Source: Corythucha ciliata
Lineage: Eukaryota > Arthropoda > Insecta > Hemiptera > Tingidae
NCBI GenBank assembly: GCA_038030265.1
Contig: CM075942.1
Location: 67,522,926 to 67,586,925 of the forward strand
DNA: 64,000 nt
Reading direction: 5' to 3'
Made by a program: the position numbers and the translations under genes. How positions within the stretch are numbered: the first letter of the stretch is position 1; each line of letters starts with the position of its first letter. Below, one piece after another: positions 53,982 to 64,000 of this stretch. The notes beneath the pieces are model-generated. The model ran no database searches, was not told where the DNA came from, and saw only the letters and a program-made list of their open reading frames with translations.

Positions 53982-54797
53982 ATGCCTTTTGATTGGGAAA
54001 AATATAAATCAGTAATCGAGTCTAGCATTGATCTAAGGGTGCGACTTAAAGATTCAAAAGATATTGATAGGGCAGTCAGTGAATTAACAAGAGTGATACA
54101 AAGAGCAGCCGCAGAAGTACACGTACAATCCTCAACAAATGGACGGAAGAATACCCACAGAAAGCCGCCTCCGCCACCAGCTCACGTAGCTCAACTGCTG
54201 AGAGTGAAACGACAATGTAGATCTGTATGGGAAAGAACAAGGTACCCGCCAGATAAAGCACGCTATAATAAAGCGACGGAAGATCTACGCACAGCACTGA
54301 AGATTCTAAACGAGCAACAACTGCAAACTTCATTAGAACAACTCGATTCACAGGATGGCACCTTATGGAGGAAAACAAAATCCATCCTCAAACATAAGGA
54401 AGGCATTCCTAGCTTAAAATAAACAATCAGTGGATCTCAAGAAAAAGTGGATGCGTTTGCAGACAGCCTTAAAGACCAATTTGCGCCAAATCCACCTGTT
54501 GACGTGCAGTTCTGCGAGAGAGTTAGTGAAATTTTGCATGAACCTCCACAATTTTCACCCCTACCCCCTCTCTTCACACCAAGAGAAATAGCCTCAGCAA
54601 TCGGAAACTCGCCCACCAGAAAAGCACCAGGCCACGATCTAATAGTGCAACCACTCCTGAAGCGCCTACCCAGGAAGGGTCTCGTGTTCCTGACACAGAT
54701 TTATAATGGTATCATGCAGACAACACATTACCCTCACCAATGGAAACACGCAAGCGTAGTTCTCATTCCGAAGCCGAATGGCTGCAAGGCGGATGTA
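53982..54797 (+). pseudogene. Jockey-clade LINE ORF2, left part
   Basis: Frame 53982-54422 reads the post-endonuclease linker (VAQLLRVKRQCRSVWERTRY, then LWRKTKSILKHKEGIPSL). After a stop at 54422 and a frame change, the frame 54447-54797 continues VDAFADSLKDQFAPNPPVD, FTPREIASAIGNSPTRKAPG, YPHQWKHASVVLIPKP and NGCKADV. The matching continuation, ADVSNYRPISL, is at 61470, so this Jockey copy was split at its PNGCKADV site. 5' truncated; endonuclease absent. Confidence 0.82.
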
Positions 54798-55026
54798 GGG
54801 ACTCGGGAGGTACGCTTGACGAGGTATAAATACCAGTGATAGCGACCCTCTGGGAAAATACTTTTTTCGTTTTTTTTTTAACAGTTTTGAGATCTTTAAA
54901 GGTACGCCGCGGGAAGTTTCGGAGGCGGACTGCGTGCTTTCATTTGCTTTTTGTGCGGGACCGTCGGAACTTTGAGGGAAAGTGAGGTGAAAGTTTGGTG
55001 AGCGTGAGTGGGCTGGGGGGGGGGGC

Positions 55027-55242
55027 ATGGAGGATAAGCCCCGTGATAGCGGAAGTTTAGAGGTTTCGGCCTCTAAACTGAAGCTCAAAGACTCGGGGGA
55101 CGAAAATCCGTCCTTGAGCAGAACCCCGAGCGCTAAGGCGGGGGCAGGGATCGTTTCAGCGACCCGCCCAAACTTAGGTAAAATTAATGAAGGGAATGAT
55201 TTCCGTAGTATACCGAGGAGTGAGAGAAGGGGAAACTCCTAA
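55027..55242 (+). pseudogene. ORF1 N-terminus of the GC-rich LINE
   Basis: ATG 55027; reads MEDKPRDSGSLEVSASKLKL, low-complexity and charged with many Ser. It ends at 55242, and further charged pieces continue in other frames to about 55560. No zinc knuckles seen, so ORF1 is probably internally deleted. Assignment rests on position between 5' UTR and endonuclease. Confidence 0.5.
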
Positions 55243-55584
55243 CCAGCTTCCAATCCCGTTTTCAAAATCGACGGGCTGAGCTGGAAAAACAAGTACACCA
55301 GGAGAGACAGGTAAATGCATAAATTAGTAAACGGCAGAAGTCAGGGTCGCAGCCAACGCCCCCGGATACCAAGGCTTCAGTAAAGAAGCCTAGGGGGGAG
55401 GGGGCGGTGACCGACAGGTGGATCGGTGAAATGGACAGCGAGGGGTCAGATATGGAAGTCGACCCGGTAGGAAATTAAAGGCCAGCTGAGGGAGCGGAGG
55501 GGCAATTAGCAACACAGCAACAGGGGGGGGGGGAATCCTCACCGTCCATGAGTTGGAGGAGGACCTGTTGCTGAGCTCGCCGAA

Positions 55585-56544
55585 GTGAGGTGCGTCCAGG
55601 CTAACTTGCAGCACAGTAGGACCGCGGCTGCGGATGTAGCGGTCCTGATGAGTAGGGTAAGTTTTGAGGTGGGCCTGTTCCAGGAGCCATATGTCTCAGG
55701 GAACAGGGTATGTTATCTTAGAAATAAGGATTATAAGATTTTTTATACTGAGGGAGACCTGGCTCCGCGAGAGCATGTGTGGCTGTGTTGGCGAATTTTA
55801 ACCCGATACAGTTGCGCTCCTTCGGAACCAGGGATCTCATTGCGGTCAGTTTCAGGGCAACCCTGCGAAATTAAGAGGTCAAGGAGGTTGTCGTGGTACA
55901 GAACGATGGAGGAGGATGGCGTACCAGCGGAGCTTGAAAATCTCTGCGCCCACTGCCGGACAACAGGGAAGCTGCTAGTGGTCGGAGCCGACGCGAATGC
56001 CCACCACCTAGTGTGGGGGTCGTCGAACGTAAACCGACCCGGCGAGCAGCTAATGGAGGATTTGGTAAGAATAGGTCTTTTTGTGGAGAATAGGGGGGAT
56101 GAGCCCACCTTTGTAGTTAGGAACAGGCAAGAGGTCGTTGACGTGACCCTGTGCCTGGGGAGTATGGGTAGGCTAATTAGTAACTGGGGGGTGCAAGAGG
56201 GGGTGATAACGTCGGACCACCGACCTATTATGTTCACAGTAGGAGCCGAAGGAGACAAAGCGGAACCCGAACGGAACCCCAGACATACAGACTGGGATAG
56301 ATTCGAGCGTGAGGTAGGAAGAATGGTGGAGACCGGGGGGTTATCCATTGACGAAGAGGAAAGAGAGGTAAGGGAAATACTAACAGAAGCGTTTCAGGTG
56401 GCCTGCCCAGAGCAAAGGAGGAAGCCCAAAAAATCCCCTTGGTGGGGCTTAGGGCTGCGCTTGCTCAAAAGGGCGACCAGAGCGGCCGCGGAAACCACGA
56501 ATGCAAGGGAACGACGAGGACTGGGAGGCCTACCATGCGGCTAG
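55585..56544 (+). pseudogene. APE-type endonuclease of the GC-rich LINE
   Basis: Reads VRCVQANLQHSRTAAADVAV, VGLFQEPYVSGNRVCYL, LLVVGADANAHHLVWGSS, NRPGEQLMEDLV, VDVTLCLGSMGRLI and VITSDHRPIMF: endonuclease motifs N, QEP, D-x-N-H and SDHRPI in order. Residues about 55-110 are out of frame compared with the family (a frameshift pair around 55760-55920). No ATG at the frame start. Confidence 0.8.
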
Positions 56545-58136
56545 GAAAGCTTACAAGACTGGAATTTGCCTCGCCAAGAAAGATACATGGAGGACCTATT
56601 GCGAGGGAATTGAGGAAACAGGAGAGGCGGCGAGACTCGTTCGTATCGTACGGTCAGAACCGAATGGTAATGTAGGATCACTAACGCTTCCGGACGGTGG
56701 TTCGGTGGTTGCTGACGGGGAGTGAGACGAGGATAACCAGGTATTGCACGTGCCGGGTCACTTCCGGGTCGTGCACTCCGACACCTTCTGGTCATGTGCC
56801 TGAAAAGGCATCAAGCCAGAGCCGGAAGAAGGCACACACCTGGTTCGGTGGTTGATCGATTAGGTATCGCGACACACTTGCTAAATACTCATTTTCCAGG
56901 GTGCAGGAGCGAGGAGGTCGTGCCACTGAGGGGTGGAACAGAGGACGAAGAGGAGTGCAATAGATGCGACGTGGTGATCTTGAAGGAGCGATTCAACTGG
57001 GCACTCAGCTCCATGGGACCCTACAAGGCAGCAGGATTGGACGGAATACACCCGTGTGCCATCCAGCATGCCAGGGGGAAGGCTTCAGGAGAGAATAAGA
57101 CGACTCTTCGTCAGGTGCCTGGCAGCCGGGAAAGTACCCACGGCCTGGAAACGGGTGAGAGTGTTTTTATTCTAAAGGTGGCGGGAAGCATGCCAAAGCG
57201 GAGGATTTTAGGCCTATTAGTGTAAGCAGTGTACTTTTAAGACTGATGGAAAGGATAATTGAATTATACATGAGGGAATCATTGGCTACTGGGGGAGTGA
57301 TCCAACAAAACCAGCATGCGTACACGGCGGGGAAGTCGACCGACTCGGCCCTCCACGACTTACTGGTGAGGGTGGAGGGATCGGTGGCCCAGAAAGAGTA
57401 CGCGTTGGCTCTTTTTTTGGATATTGAAGGGGCATTTAATAGGGTACATAGGGAGTTTATTGTGGCAACTCTAGGGCACTTTGGGGTGGAGACGAGGCTG
57501 ATTCAATGGATAGACTACTCACTGAGTCATAGGTGGGTGGTCGCTAAGGTGGGCAGCGATAGGGTGGAAAAACGAGCCAGTAGGGGGGTGCCCCAGGGCT
57601 CAAGTCTCTCGCCTCTTCTCTGGATACTTGTGGTAGATAGTCTTATAAGGGAATTAGTGGAAAAGGGCTATTATGCGCAGTTTTTTGCGGATGACGGAGC
57701 CATAGTGGTTAGGGGGAAAGACTTATCCACACTGTGTTCCCTCATGAGGGGGGCGGTGGGGATAGTCGAGGCACGGTGTAGGCCTAGGGGTCTCACAATA
57801 AACCCTAGAAAGATGAATATGGTGTTGTTCACTCACAAGAGAAAAAGGGAGGGATGACAATCAATCCACTTTCGGGGAGAGGCCATCGCTCTCTCTAAAC
57901 AGGTTAAATATTTGGGAGTCATATTGGATGAGAAGTTAAGGTGGAAGGAACACGTAGACAGCGTCTATAAGAAAGCTGTGGTGGCCTTTCACCAATGTAG
58001 ACAAATCGTGGGGAAGACCTGGGGCCTGAAACCACGGGTCATGAAGTGGATATACACGGGAATCATCCGACCGCGCATCCTGCACGGGGCGGTCGCATGG
58101 TGGAGGGTGATAGAGAAGGGAGGTGGGGGCAGATAG
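56545..58136 (+). pseudogene. Reverse transcriptase of the GC-rich LINE
   Basis: Pieces 56794-57225 (LSSMGPYKAAGLDGIHPCAI), 57246-57857 and 57912-58136. RT motifs: HAYTAGKSTDSALHDLLVRV, ALFLDIEGAFNRVHREFIVA, GVPQGSSLSPLLWILVVDSL and the catalytic YAQFFADDGAIVVRGK. The thumb follows (YLGVILDEKLRWKEHVD, then PRILHGAVAWWRV). Breaks near 56720, 57225 and 57857. Confidence 0.8.
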
Positions 58137-59220
58137 GCTCGCAAAAATACAAAGGCTTGCTTGCCTGGCGATTTTGGGGCCATTCCGGACAACCCCTACG
58201 AGGGCCATGGGAAGATTACTAGGCCTGAAGCCCTTGGACGTTGAAGTCAGGGGTCGGGCACTTGATGTTGCCTACAGGTTGAGATGCCAGGGAGGCCTAA
58301 AGAGGGCCAGGCAGGGCCAATGGGACTGGGAAGGGGAACTAAATAGAGTATCCCCGTCCTCGGCACTTAGGCCGGATTACGTGGTTAAAAGGAATGACTT
58401 CTCGACCAAAATCAAACAGAGAGTCATTATGAGAGAAGAAGGTTGGGAATCCCGGCAAGGGGAGCTGGTGTGTTACACGGACGGCTCCAAGAAGGGTCAG
58501 GAAGGGCCGACCGGAGCTGGAATTTTCGTGCCGGAGCTGGGGGTGGAAATAAGTATCCCGCTAGGGGGACACACCACAGTTTTCCAGGCCGAGGTGGTAG
58601 CGATCGATGCTTGTATTCGGGAGCTACTGAAGCGGAAAGTGACAGGTAGAGCGATCGGCATCTACTCTGATAGCAGGGCGGCGCTGGGGGCGATCACCAA
58701 ACCCGTGGTGGACTCAGCGGCCGTGGCGAGTTGCAGAGTAGGGATACGGGACCTCCCAGGGCTAACGGAACTCCCTAACGTTGGGATGGATCCTGGGTCA
58801 TAGAGGATGGCAGGGAAATGAAAAAGCAGACGAGCTGGCCAAGCGTGGCGCAGACCAGCTGGTGATAGGACCTGAAACATCGGTGGGCATTGCCCGAAGG
58901 GTGGTCTTGAGGGAGATAAGGGCCTGGGCCAAGCCCTGAGGAGATGGCGGACTGAACCAGGGTGCCGGCAAGCAAAACTGGGAATAAATGAGGAAGACCA
59001 GGAAGCTTCGGCATGGTTGCTGGGACTAACACGGGTTATAAGCTTAGGCGGATAGTAGGGATGTATACAGGACATTACGCCCTTAATAGGCATCTGTCAA
59101 TCATGGGGGCAGTAGGGGAGCCCGACTGCGAAAGGTGTGGGGAGGCTGAGGAAACCGCGGAGCACGTCGTATGCGAGTGTGACGGCAACGCGGCGGTCAG
59201 ATACACCATTTTTGGTGACG
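58137..59220 (+). pseudogene. RNase H and Cys/His C-terminus of the GC-rich LINE
   Basis: 58123-58803 reads KIQRLACLAILGPFRTTPTR, VCYTDGSKKGQEGPTGAGIF, FQAEVVAIDACIRELLK and IYSDSRAALGAI. After a shift at about 58800, GHRGWQGNEKADELAKRGAD gives the last RNase H motif. 59013-59220 reads LRRIVGMYTGHYALNRHL, CERCGEAEETAEHVVCEC and TIFGDDR, the C-terminal zinc-binding motif of I/R1-type LINEs. The last codons (SRTRLSRIRAPSGYGV then stop) are found at 61346-61395, beyond the nested LINE. Confidence 0.78.
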
Positions 59221-61347
59221 ATAGGATATCCTTCCTATATAAAATTGCCTTGTACGTAAAGCAAAACATTTGTACTATGCTGACTTAGTTAAACAAGCGG
59301 AAGGGAATATGAAGTCTCTTTGGGACGTAGTTAAGACAGCTTCTCATAAAGGGAAACCTGTACATAGTCCTGTAAGTAAAATAAGGGATGTATCTGGGGA
59401 AGTATTGACGAGTGAAAGCAAAATTGCTAATTCCTTTAATACGTTCTTTTCATCAATAATTGGTCCTGAAATTCACCGAGGTATTGCCTCTCTACCTAGC
59501 ACTGGCTACTGTAAATCACCCCCTTCTGTTTTGAATTCATTATTCTGGACCCCTGTTGAACCTTCTGAGATTGGAAAATATATTGTTAAACTTAAGAATC
59601 ATTCTTCTTATAATATGGGCCAAGTAACTAAATTGTTGTTTAAAAAAGTATCCTCAAATATTGTGCAACCACTCACACACATTTTTAACCTTGTTTTAAG
59701 CCATGGGCATTATCCAGAGTATTTAAAAAAAGCAATTGTAATTCCATTGTTCAAAGGTGGGGATAAACTGTGTTTGAATGATTATCGCCCGATAGCTCTG
59801 ACTTTGGCTCTCTCTAAAGTATTGGAGAAGTGTATTAAGGCTCGTCTGATGTCATTTCTTGATCAAAATAAAATATTGTCGAATAATCAATTCGGTTTTA
59901 GGAATAATCGTAGTACCCAACTTGCATTGTTTAAAATCCACAACTTAAATCACTAATAAGCTTGATGAAGGACTCAATGTGCTGGGAGTTTTTTTGGACA
60001 TCAGGAAGGCGTTCGACACAGTCAACCATCAGGTGCTAGTCGAAAAATTGAATCAATGTGGAATTAGAGGAGTGGCTCTTAAATTGTTCAAGACCTACCT
60101 ATCGGGGCGTACTCAGAGGACAAGAGTGGGTGCAGTTTTCAGCGATTTCCCAGATGGTGACGTGTGATGTACCTCAGGGCACGGTATTAGGGCCGGTTCT
60201 CTTCCTGGTGTACATAAATGAACTTCTTGAGTTAAAAATAACTGGTAGTATTTTTGGTTTCGCGGATGATACTTCGATCGTCTTCGCTCGTTGAGACATT
60301 AACGCTCTGAGGAATGTAATAAATAACGATCTTTTCACAATTAAGTCCTGGCTTGATTTAAATTTTTTAAGCCTAAATGTATCAAAGACATCACTCATCA
60401 GGTTTGCTATTAAGCCCAATGATGTACGGCCTTTGCTTCCGATCAAATTCCACCAATATGAATGTGCTTCTAAAAACGTTACAGATTGTTCATGTGAGCC
60501 AATAATGCAGAGAGATGAAGTTAAATACTTGGGCGTTGTTTTCGATCAAAATCTGAATTTCAAGACTCATATCTTTTATTTGTGCCAGAAAATGCGTAAA
60601 CTATTTTATCCCCTAAAATCTGTTTCTAATTTCCTACCCAGCGAATACCGTAAAATAATTTATTTTGGCATAGTCGATTCGCTGCTCAGATATGGTTTGG
60701 TTGTGTGGGGTTAGCGCAAGAAAGTCTACTGTTAAACAGTTGCAAGTTATTCAGAACAGCTTGCTTAAAATTCTGTACAAAAAACCCTTTCGGCATTCAA
60801 CCGAGAAGCTATACAGGGAATGCAGTGTGAGAAATATAAGACAGAACTATCTAATAGAAGCTTGTAGACATGTATACATTACTGGAATTAATGATAATCA
60901 CCGAAGCAAAACTTCTGTCTCCAAGACCGCCGTTACACCGAACATTAGGCTACCTAAAATAAATACAGTTTTTTGTAAAAAGAACTGCATATTATTCAGC
61001 AATTAATTTTTTATATAAAAACTGTGTTAATCCCCATAGTTACTTAACTTTGAAGTTATTTAAAAGAGGCATTATCAGAATATTGACCGCTAACTCCTAA
61101 AATTGTTTGCTTTTGTTGTTTTTTTCTCCATCTAAATTTTTTAAATGTTTATTTTCAAAGTACTTTTCCCCATCCAAATGTTATTAAAAAAAAAAAAAAA
61201 AAAGTTGTCCATATTGTAAATCAGCATAATTATTTTTATGTTTGTTTTATGTTTGTTTTGGCATGAGTTGTACTCAGCCCATTACCACAAGTCCTCGACT
61301 TATTATTGGGCTTAAAGCAAAAAAAAAAAAAAAAAAAAAAAATAGGA
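59221..61347 (+). mobile_element. CR1/L2-like LINE nested in the GC-rich LINE
   Basis: ATAGGA at 59221-59226 is repeated at 61342-61347 as a 6-bp TSD, next to a 24-A tail (61319-61342). The body 59227-61341 holds a 5'-truncated ORF2 starting in the linker, then a 3' UTR with an internal A run (61184-61202). Removing it restores the C-terminal frame of the host LINE. Confidence 0.8.
59270..61006 (+). pseudogene. CR1/L2-like LINE reverse transcriptase
   Basis: 59270-59956 reads LWDVVKTASHKGKPVHS, FNTFFSSIIGPEI, YPEYLKKAIVIPLFKGGDKL, NDYRPIALTLALSKVLEKCI and NNQFGFRNNRSTQLALF. 59979-60294 (two frames) reads GVFLDIRKAFDTVNHQVLVE, DVPQGTVLGPVLFLVYINE and FGFADDTSIVFA. 60433-61006 (with breaks) reads VKYLGVVFDQNLNFKTHI, DSLLRYGLVVWG and QVIQNSLLKILYKKP. 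The endonuclease is missing. Stops at 59955, 60296 and 60712 disable it. Confidence 0.82.
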
Positions 61348-61476
61348 GCCGTACTAGGCTCTCCCGAATCCGGGCCCCAAGTGGGTATGGTGTATGAGCC
61401 GAAAGGCTTTTGGCACCTTCGGAGTCGGGAGACCGTCCGAGCCCTCAAAAAAAAAAAAGAAAAAAAGGCGGATGTA

Positions 61477-61996
61477 AGCAACTACAGACCTATCAGTCTC
61501 TTTCCACTGATGTCAAAAATCTTCGAAAGATTGCTACTGGCGAGACTTTTATGTCATCTTGAACCCTGCATTCCACCCACTCAGTTTGGATTTAGACCAC
61601 AGCATTCCTGTCCCTTACAGCTGCACCGTGTTGTGGATGAACTTCTCGCTACATATGAGGAAAAAAAAGGTGTGCCTGGGTCTGTTTTTGGACACGGAAA
61701 AAGCCTTCGACCGTGTATGTCATGATGGCCTACTTTTTAAGCTAAAGGGACAGCTGCCTGACACGTTGTTCAGAATAATAAAATCGTATTTATCCAAACG
61801 AACGTTCGCTGTTAGGTATGGATCTGCTGAGTCTCGATCAACAGCAATTCCGGGCCGTTTTTTGTATTTGATGTATTCTTATGATTATCCTGAATGCAAT
61901 GCCATGAAAATTGCTCATTTCGCTGATGACGTGGCGGTCCTCTCCACTAATTCGAGCGCTCAAGTTGCTCAGGAGAACCTACAACATTATGCCCAA
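61477..61996 (+). pseudogene. Jockey-clade LINE ORF2, right part (RT core, runs into gap)
   Basis: Continues the copy begun at 53982: VSNYRPISLFPLMSKIFERL, CIPPTQFGFRPQHSCPLQLH, then in another frame LFLDTEKAFDRVCHDGLLFK, LFRIIKSYLSKRTFAVRYGS and the catalytic IAHFADDVAVLSTN. The segment before the FADD box is shortened, and a frameshift lies near 61670. The assembly gap cuts it at 61996. Confidence 0.82.
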
Positions 61997-62496
61997 NNNN
62001 NNNNNNNNNNNNNNNNNNNNNNNNNNNNNNNNNNNNNNNNNNNNNNNNNNNNNNNNNNNNNNNNNNNNNNNNNNNNNNNNNNNNNNNNNNNNNNNNNNNN
62101 NNNNNNNNNNNNNNNNNNNNNNNNNNNNNNNNNNNNNNNNNNNNNNNNNNNNNNNNNNNNNNNNNNNNNNNNNNNNNNNNNNNNNNNNNNNNNNNNNNNN
62201 NNNNNNNNNNNNNNNNNNNNNNNNNNNNNNNNNNNNNNNNNNNNNNNNNNNNNNNNNNNNNNNNNNNNNNNNNNNNNNNNNNNNNNNNNNNNNNNNNNNN
62301 NNNNNNNNNNNNNNNNNNNNNNNNNNNNNNNNNNNNNNNNNNNNNNNNNNNNNNNNNNNNNNNNNNNNNNNNNNNNNNNNNNNNNNNNNNNNNNNNNNNN
62401 NNNNNNNNNNNNNNNNNNNNNNNNNNNNNNNNNNNNNNNNNNNNNNNNNNNNNNNNNNNNNNNNNNNNNNNNNNNNNNNNNNNNNNNNNNNNNNNN
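61997..62496. other. Assembly gap, exactly 500 N
   Basis: 500 undetermined bases, a conventional scaffold-gap size, so the true length is probably unknown. It lies between a Jockey RT and repeat B. Apparent open frames through the N run have no meaning. Confidence 0.98.
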
Positions 62497-63051
62497 CAGG
62501 TTTCAGGGGCTAAAATGCAAGTTAAGAATGGCTAGTAGGTACTTATTTTCCCACAAATTTGTGTTTCTATAGATAAAAAATGACAATTTTTGTGACAAAA
62601 ATTTCATGTGGACTCCACAAAATTTCATGTTTGAAGGAGTTTGACCCCAAATTGGACCCAAACCCAATTGGGTTTTTAATGGAACAAACCTGACCCGTGA
62701 ACTTGCACTTTAAAATGAGTCAAAATCACCGCGAAATTGCATTGCTTGTAGGCTATGCTTATGTATAGCCGTCAAAACCACCAAATTACTTTTTTTGGTG
62801 CGAGTCTGTCCCGCGAAACTGTTTTTTAATGAATAAATTTCACACAATTCTGTTTTTCAGGCATTCATCCCCGTGATCTTTTTTTGGTTGGACAATTCAA
62901 AACAATTTAAAAAGCATAAAAAGGTTAATTTCATTATTGTTAAAAGTATAATTTCGAGGGAGGCGTTTTCAATTACCAATTTAGCGTTTATGGATTACCG
63001 GGGTGGCGTTTTGTTTCACGGGGTTTAGTCATTGTTAACAACAAATTTGAA
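62497..63051 (+). repeat. Dispersed repeat B, copy 2, left segment
   Basis: 62497-62612 matches 19968-20082. 62613-63051 has no counterpart in copy 1, where the LINE sits instead. AT-rich, no gene. caaaatttcatg occurs twice (about 62602 and 62620). Confidence 0.6.
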
Positions 63052-64000
63052 AAACAAAGCTTGCTATGTCTAGGGTGACCAGACTTCCTAGTTTCCCCGG
63101 ACATGTTCTACTTTTCAGAACATCCGGGCTCATGTTTTAGGTGTTCAGGGCAGGGAGAGGACACAATATTGTTCTCTTTTTTGTACCACCAACTTGTAAC
63201 GTCTGGTCGTGGGTCTTTCACGTTCATCACTTTGTTTAAAAGCTACGGCGCAATCACCATTTCACGTCTCACAGCACTGGTGAACCGGATCTCCTTCCTG
63301 AATTGAAGGTTTCCAGGTCAGATCAAGTGCAAAGGGGCTGGGTTCTGCTCATTTAAAACCCCACATTTCGTCAATTTTTCTCTTTCAAAACCAAATTTCG
63401 TCGACATGGCTCATTTAAAGCCCACATTTTGAGTTAGCCCCACCACAAAACCAAATTTAGTGGCTTTGAATCTAAATTATTTGCAGATTAGGCCATCTGC
63501 AAATTATAATGATCAGTTTGGCCAACTTTTTTAGGCATAAATCGTCTGAAATTTTAAGGCCCATTTTACATTGAGCGGAGGCTCAGTTAGGCCTATCGTA
63601 GGAATACGATAAGTTTTTTTCCGGGCATGAACGGTATGTTTAAGGGCGTAATTAGCCAGGCAAGCAATTTTAGAGCGTGACAGTGGTTAGTTTATCCCGT
63701 CCCGTGTGTAAACAACGCGTGGTAAGGTGGGGACGGCTCATTATCCGTGCGTAAACACCACGGTCAGTTTATCGGTTTGAAGTCGCGGATGTTTGGCTGT
63801 TTTTTTACTTTTTTGGGCTAATAGCCATTTTAAAAGGCACGAATCACCTTTAACACCATCTGTAACCTCTGGAAAGGGCGCAAATCATTAGTTTGACCAT
63901 TTATGGAGCGTTAATTGCGAATAGAATGCCATTTTTCCCACGCCAATTGAGAGCGTGATAGTCAGTTTTTCATTTTTGTAGAGTGCGAATAGTCAGTACG
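63052..64000 (+). repeat. Dispersed repeat B, copy 2, right segment
   Basis: Matches 36908 to about 37880 from aacaaagcttgctatgtctaggg to the window end with scattered substitutions and small indels, and the same degenerate ~30-bp words toward its right part. The short ORF from 63103 has a counterpart at 37024 and is a by-product of the repeat. Confidence 0.75.

Larger units (their letters stand above)
54786..61476 (+). mobile_element. RNase-H-bearing LINE (I/R1/LOA-type) inserted in the Jockey LINE
   Basis: AAGGCGGATGTA at 54786-54797 and 61465-61476 is a 12-bp TSD; the element body is 54798-61464. It starts with a G-rich 5' UTR, has ORF1 (55027), ORF2 with EN, RT, RNase H and a CCHC-type C-terminus, a 3' UTR (61375-61446) and a poly-A (61447-61464). 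It is visibly more GC-rich than its surroundings. A CR1/L2-like LINE interrupts its last codons. Multiple frameshifts make it inactive. Confidence 0.82.

Noticed and set aside
61559..62572. Open frame of 337 codons
   Set aside because: Most of it is the 500-N gap; only the first part (Jockey RT) is real sequence.

Overview
This window is eukaryotic and almost entirely mobile-element DNA. I see no operons, Shine-Dalgarno sites or bacterial genes. The DNA is AT-rich, with many poly-A/T tracts, and the coding traces come from LINE, Ty1/copia, Penelope-like (PLE), hAT, PIF/Harbinger, Tc1/mariner and CACTG-type elements. That mixture fits an invertebrate, most likely an arthropod (insect). I cannot name the species. 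No intact host gene can be demonstrated. The best host-like traces are a THAP-type N-terminus (1582), an exon-like ORF with a good splice donor (2058-2225) and three short exon-like pieces (26825-27283).

Layout. 1-2295: mostly featureless, with a PLE-type inverted-repeat insertion at 838-1143. 2296-5560: three LINE fragments meeting head to head and tail to tail. 5561-13595: decayed minisatellite of about 30 bp that switches orientation near 8.7-8.9 kb, a Harbinger-like MITE, a tRNA-like SINE and a gag remnant. 13596-16648: a 5'-truncated Ty1/copia element with an internal deletion and a 32-A tail. 17222-18695: a hAT-like element. 20083-36907: one I-type LINE split by an 8.0-kb CACTG-type DNA element (20738-28769) and a 4.0-kb hAT-like element (29540-33548). 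The LINE reading resumes on the far side of each. 36908-42749: dispersed and tandem repeats, including a 17-bp minisatellite (38160-39312). 42749-50742 (minus strand): a second I-type LINE, interrupted by a PLE (44449-45697) and a 19-bp-TIR element (47054-49504) that itself holds a Harbinger-like element. 50743-53981: no recognisable gene. 53982-61996: a Jockey LINE interrupted by a GC-richer RNase-H-bearing LINE (54798-61464), which is interrupted by a CR1/L2-like LINE (59227-61341). 61997-62496: a 500-N assembly gap. 62497-64000: a second copy of the repeat at 36908-38000.

The main result is insertion stratigraphy. Several boundaries can be set to the base from target-site duplications (TSDs) and from reading frames that resume across the insertion: 12-14 bp for the PLE, 8 bp for the 4-kb hAT, 3 bp TAA for two Harbinger-like elements, and 12 bp and 6 bp for the nested LINEs. 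The two PLE-type insertions (838-1143 and 44449-45697) share inverted long repeats, a one-sided extension of about 40 bp and TSDs of 14-15 bp. The first is little more than the two inverted repeats back to back and carries a hammerhead-like motif. I found nothing I would call a new cellular system.
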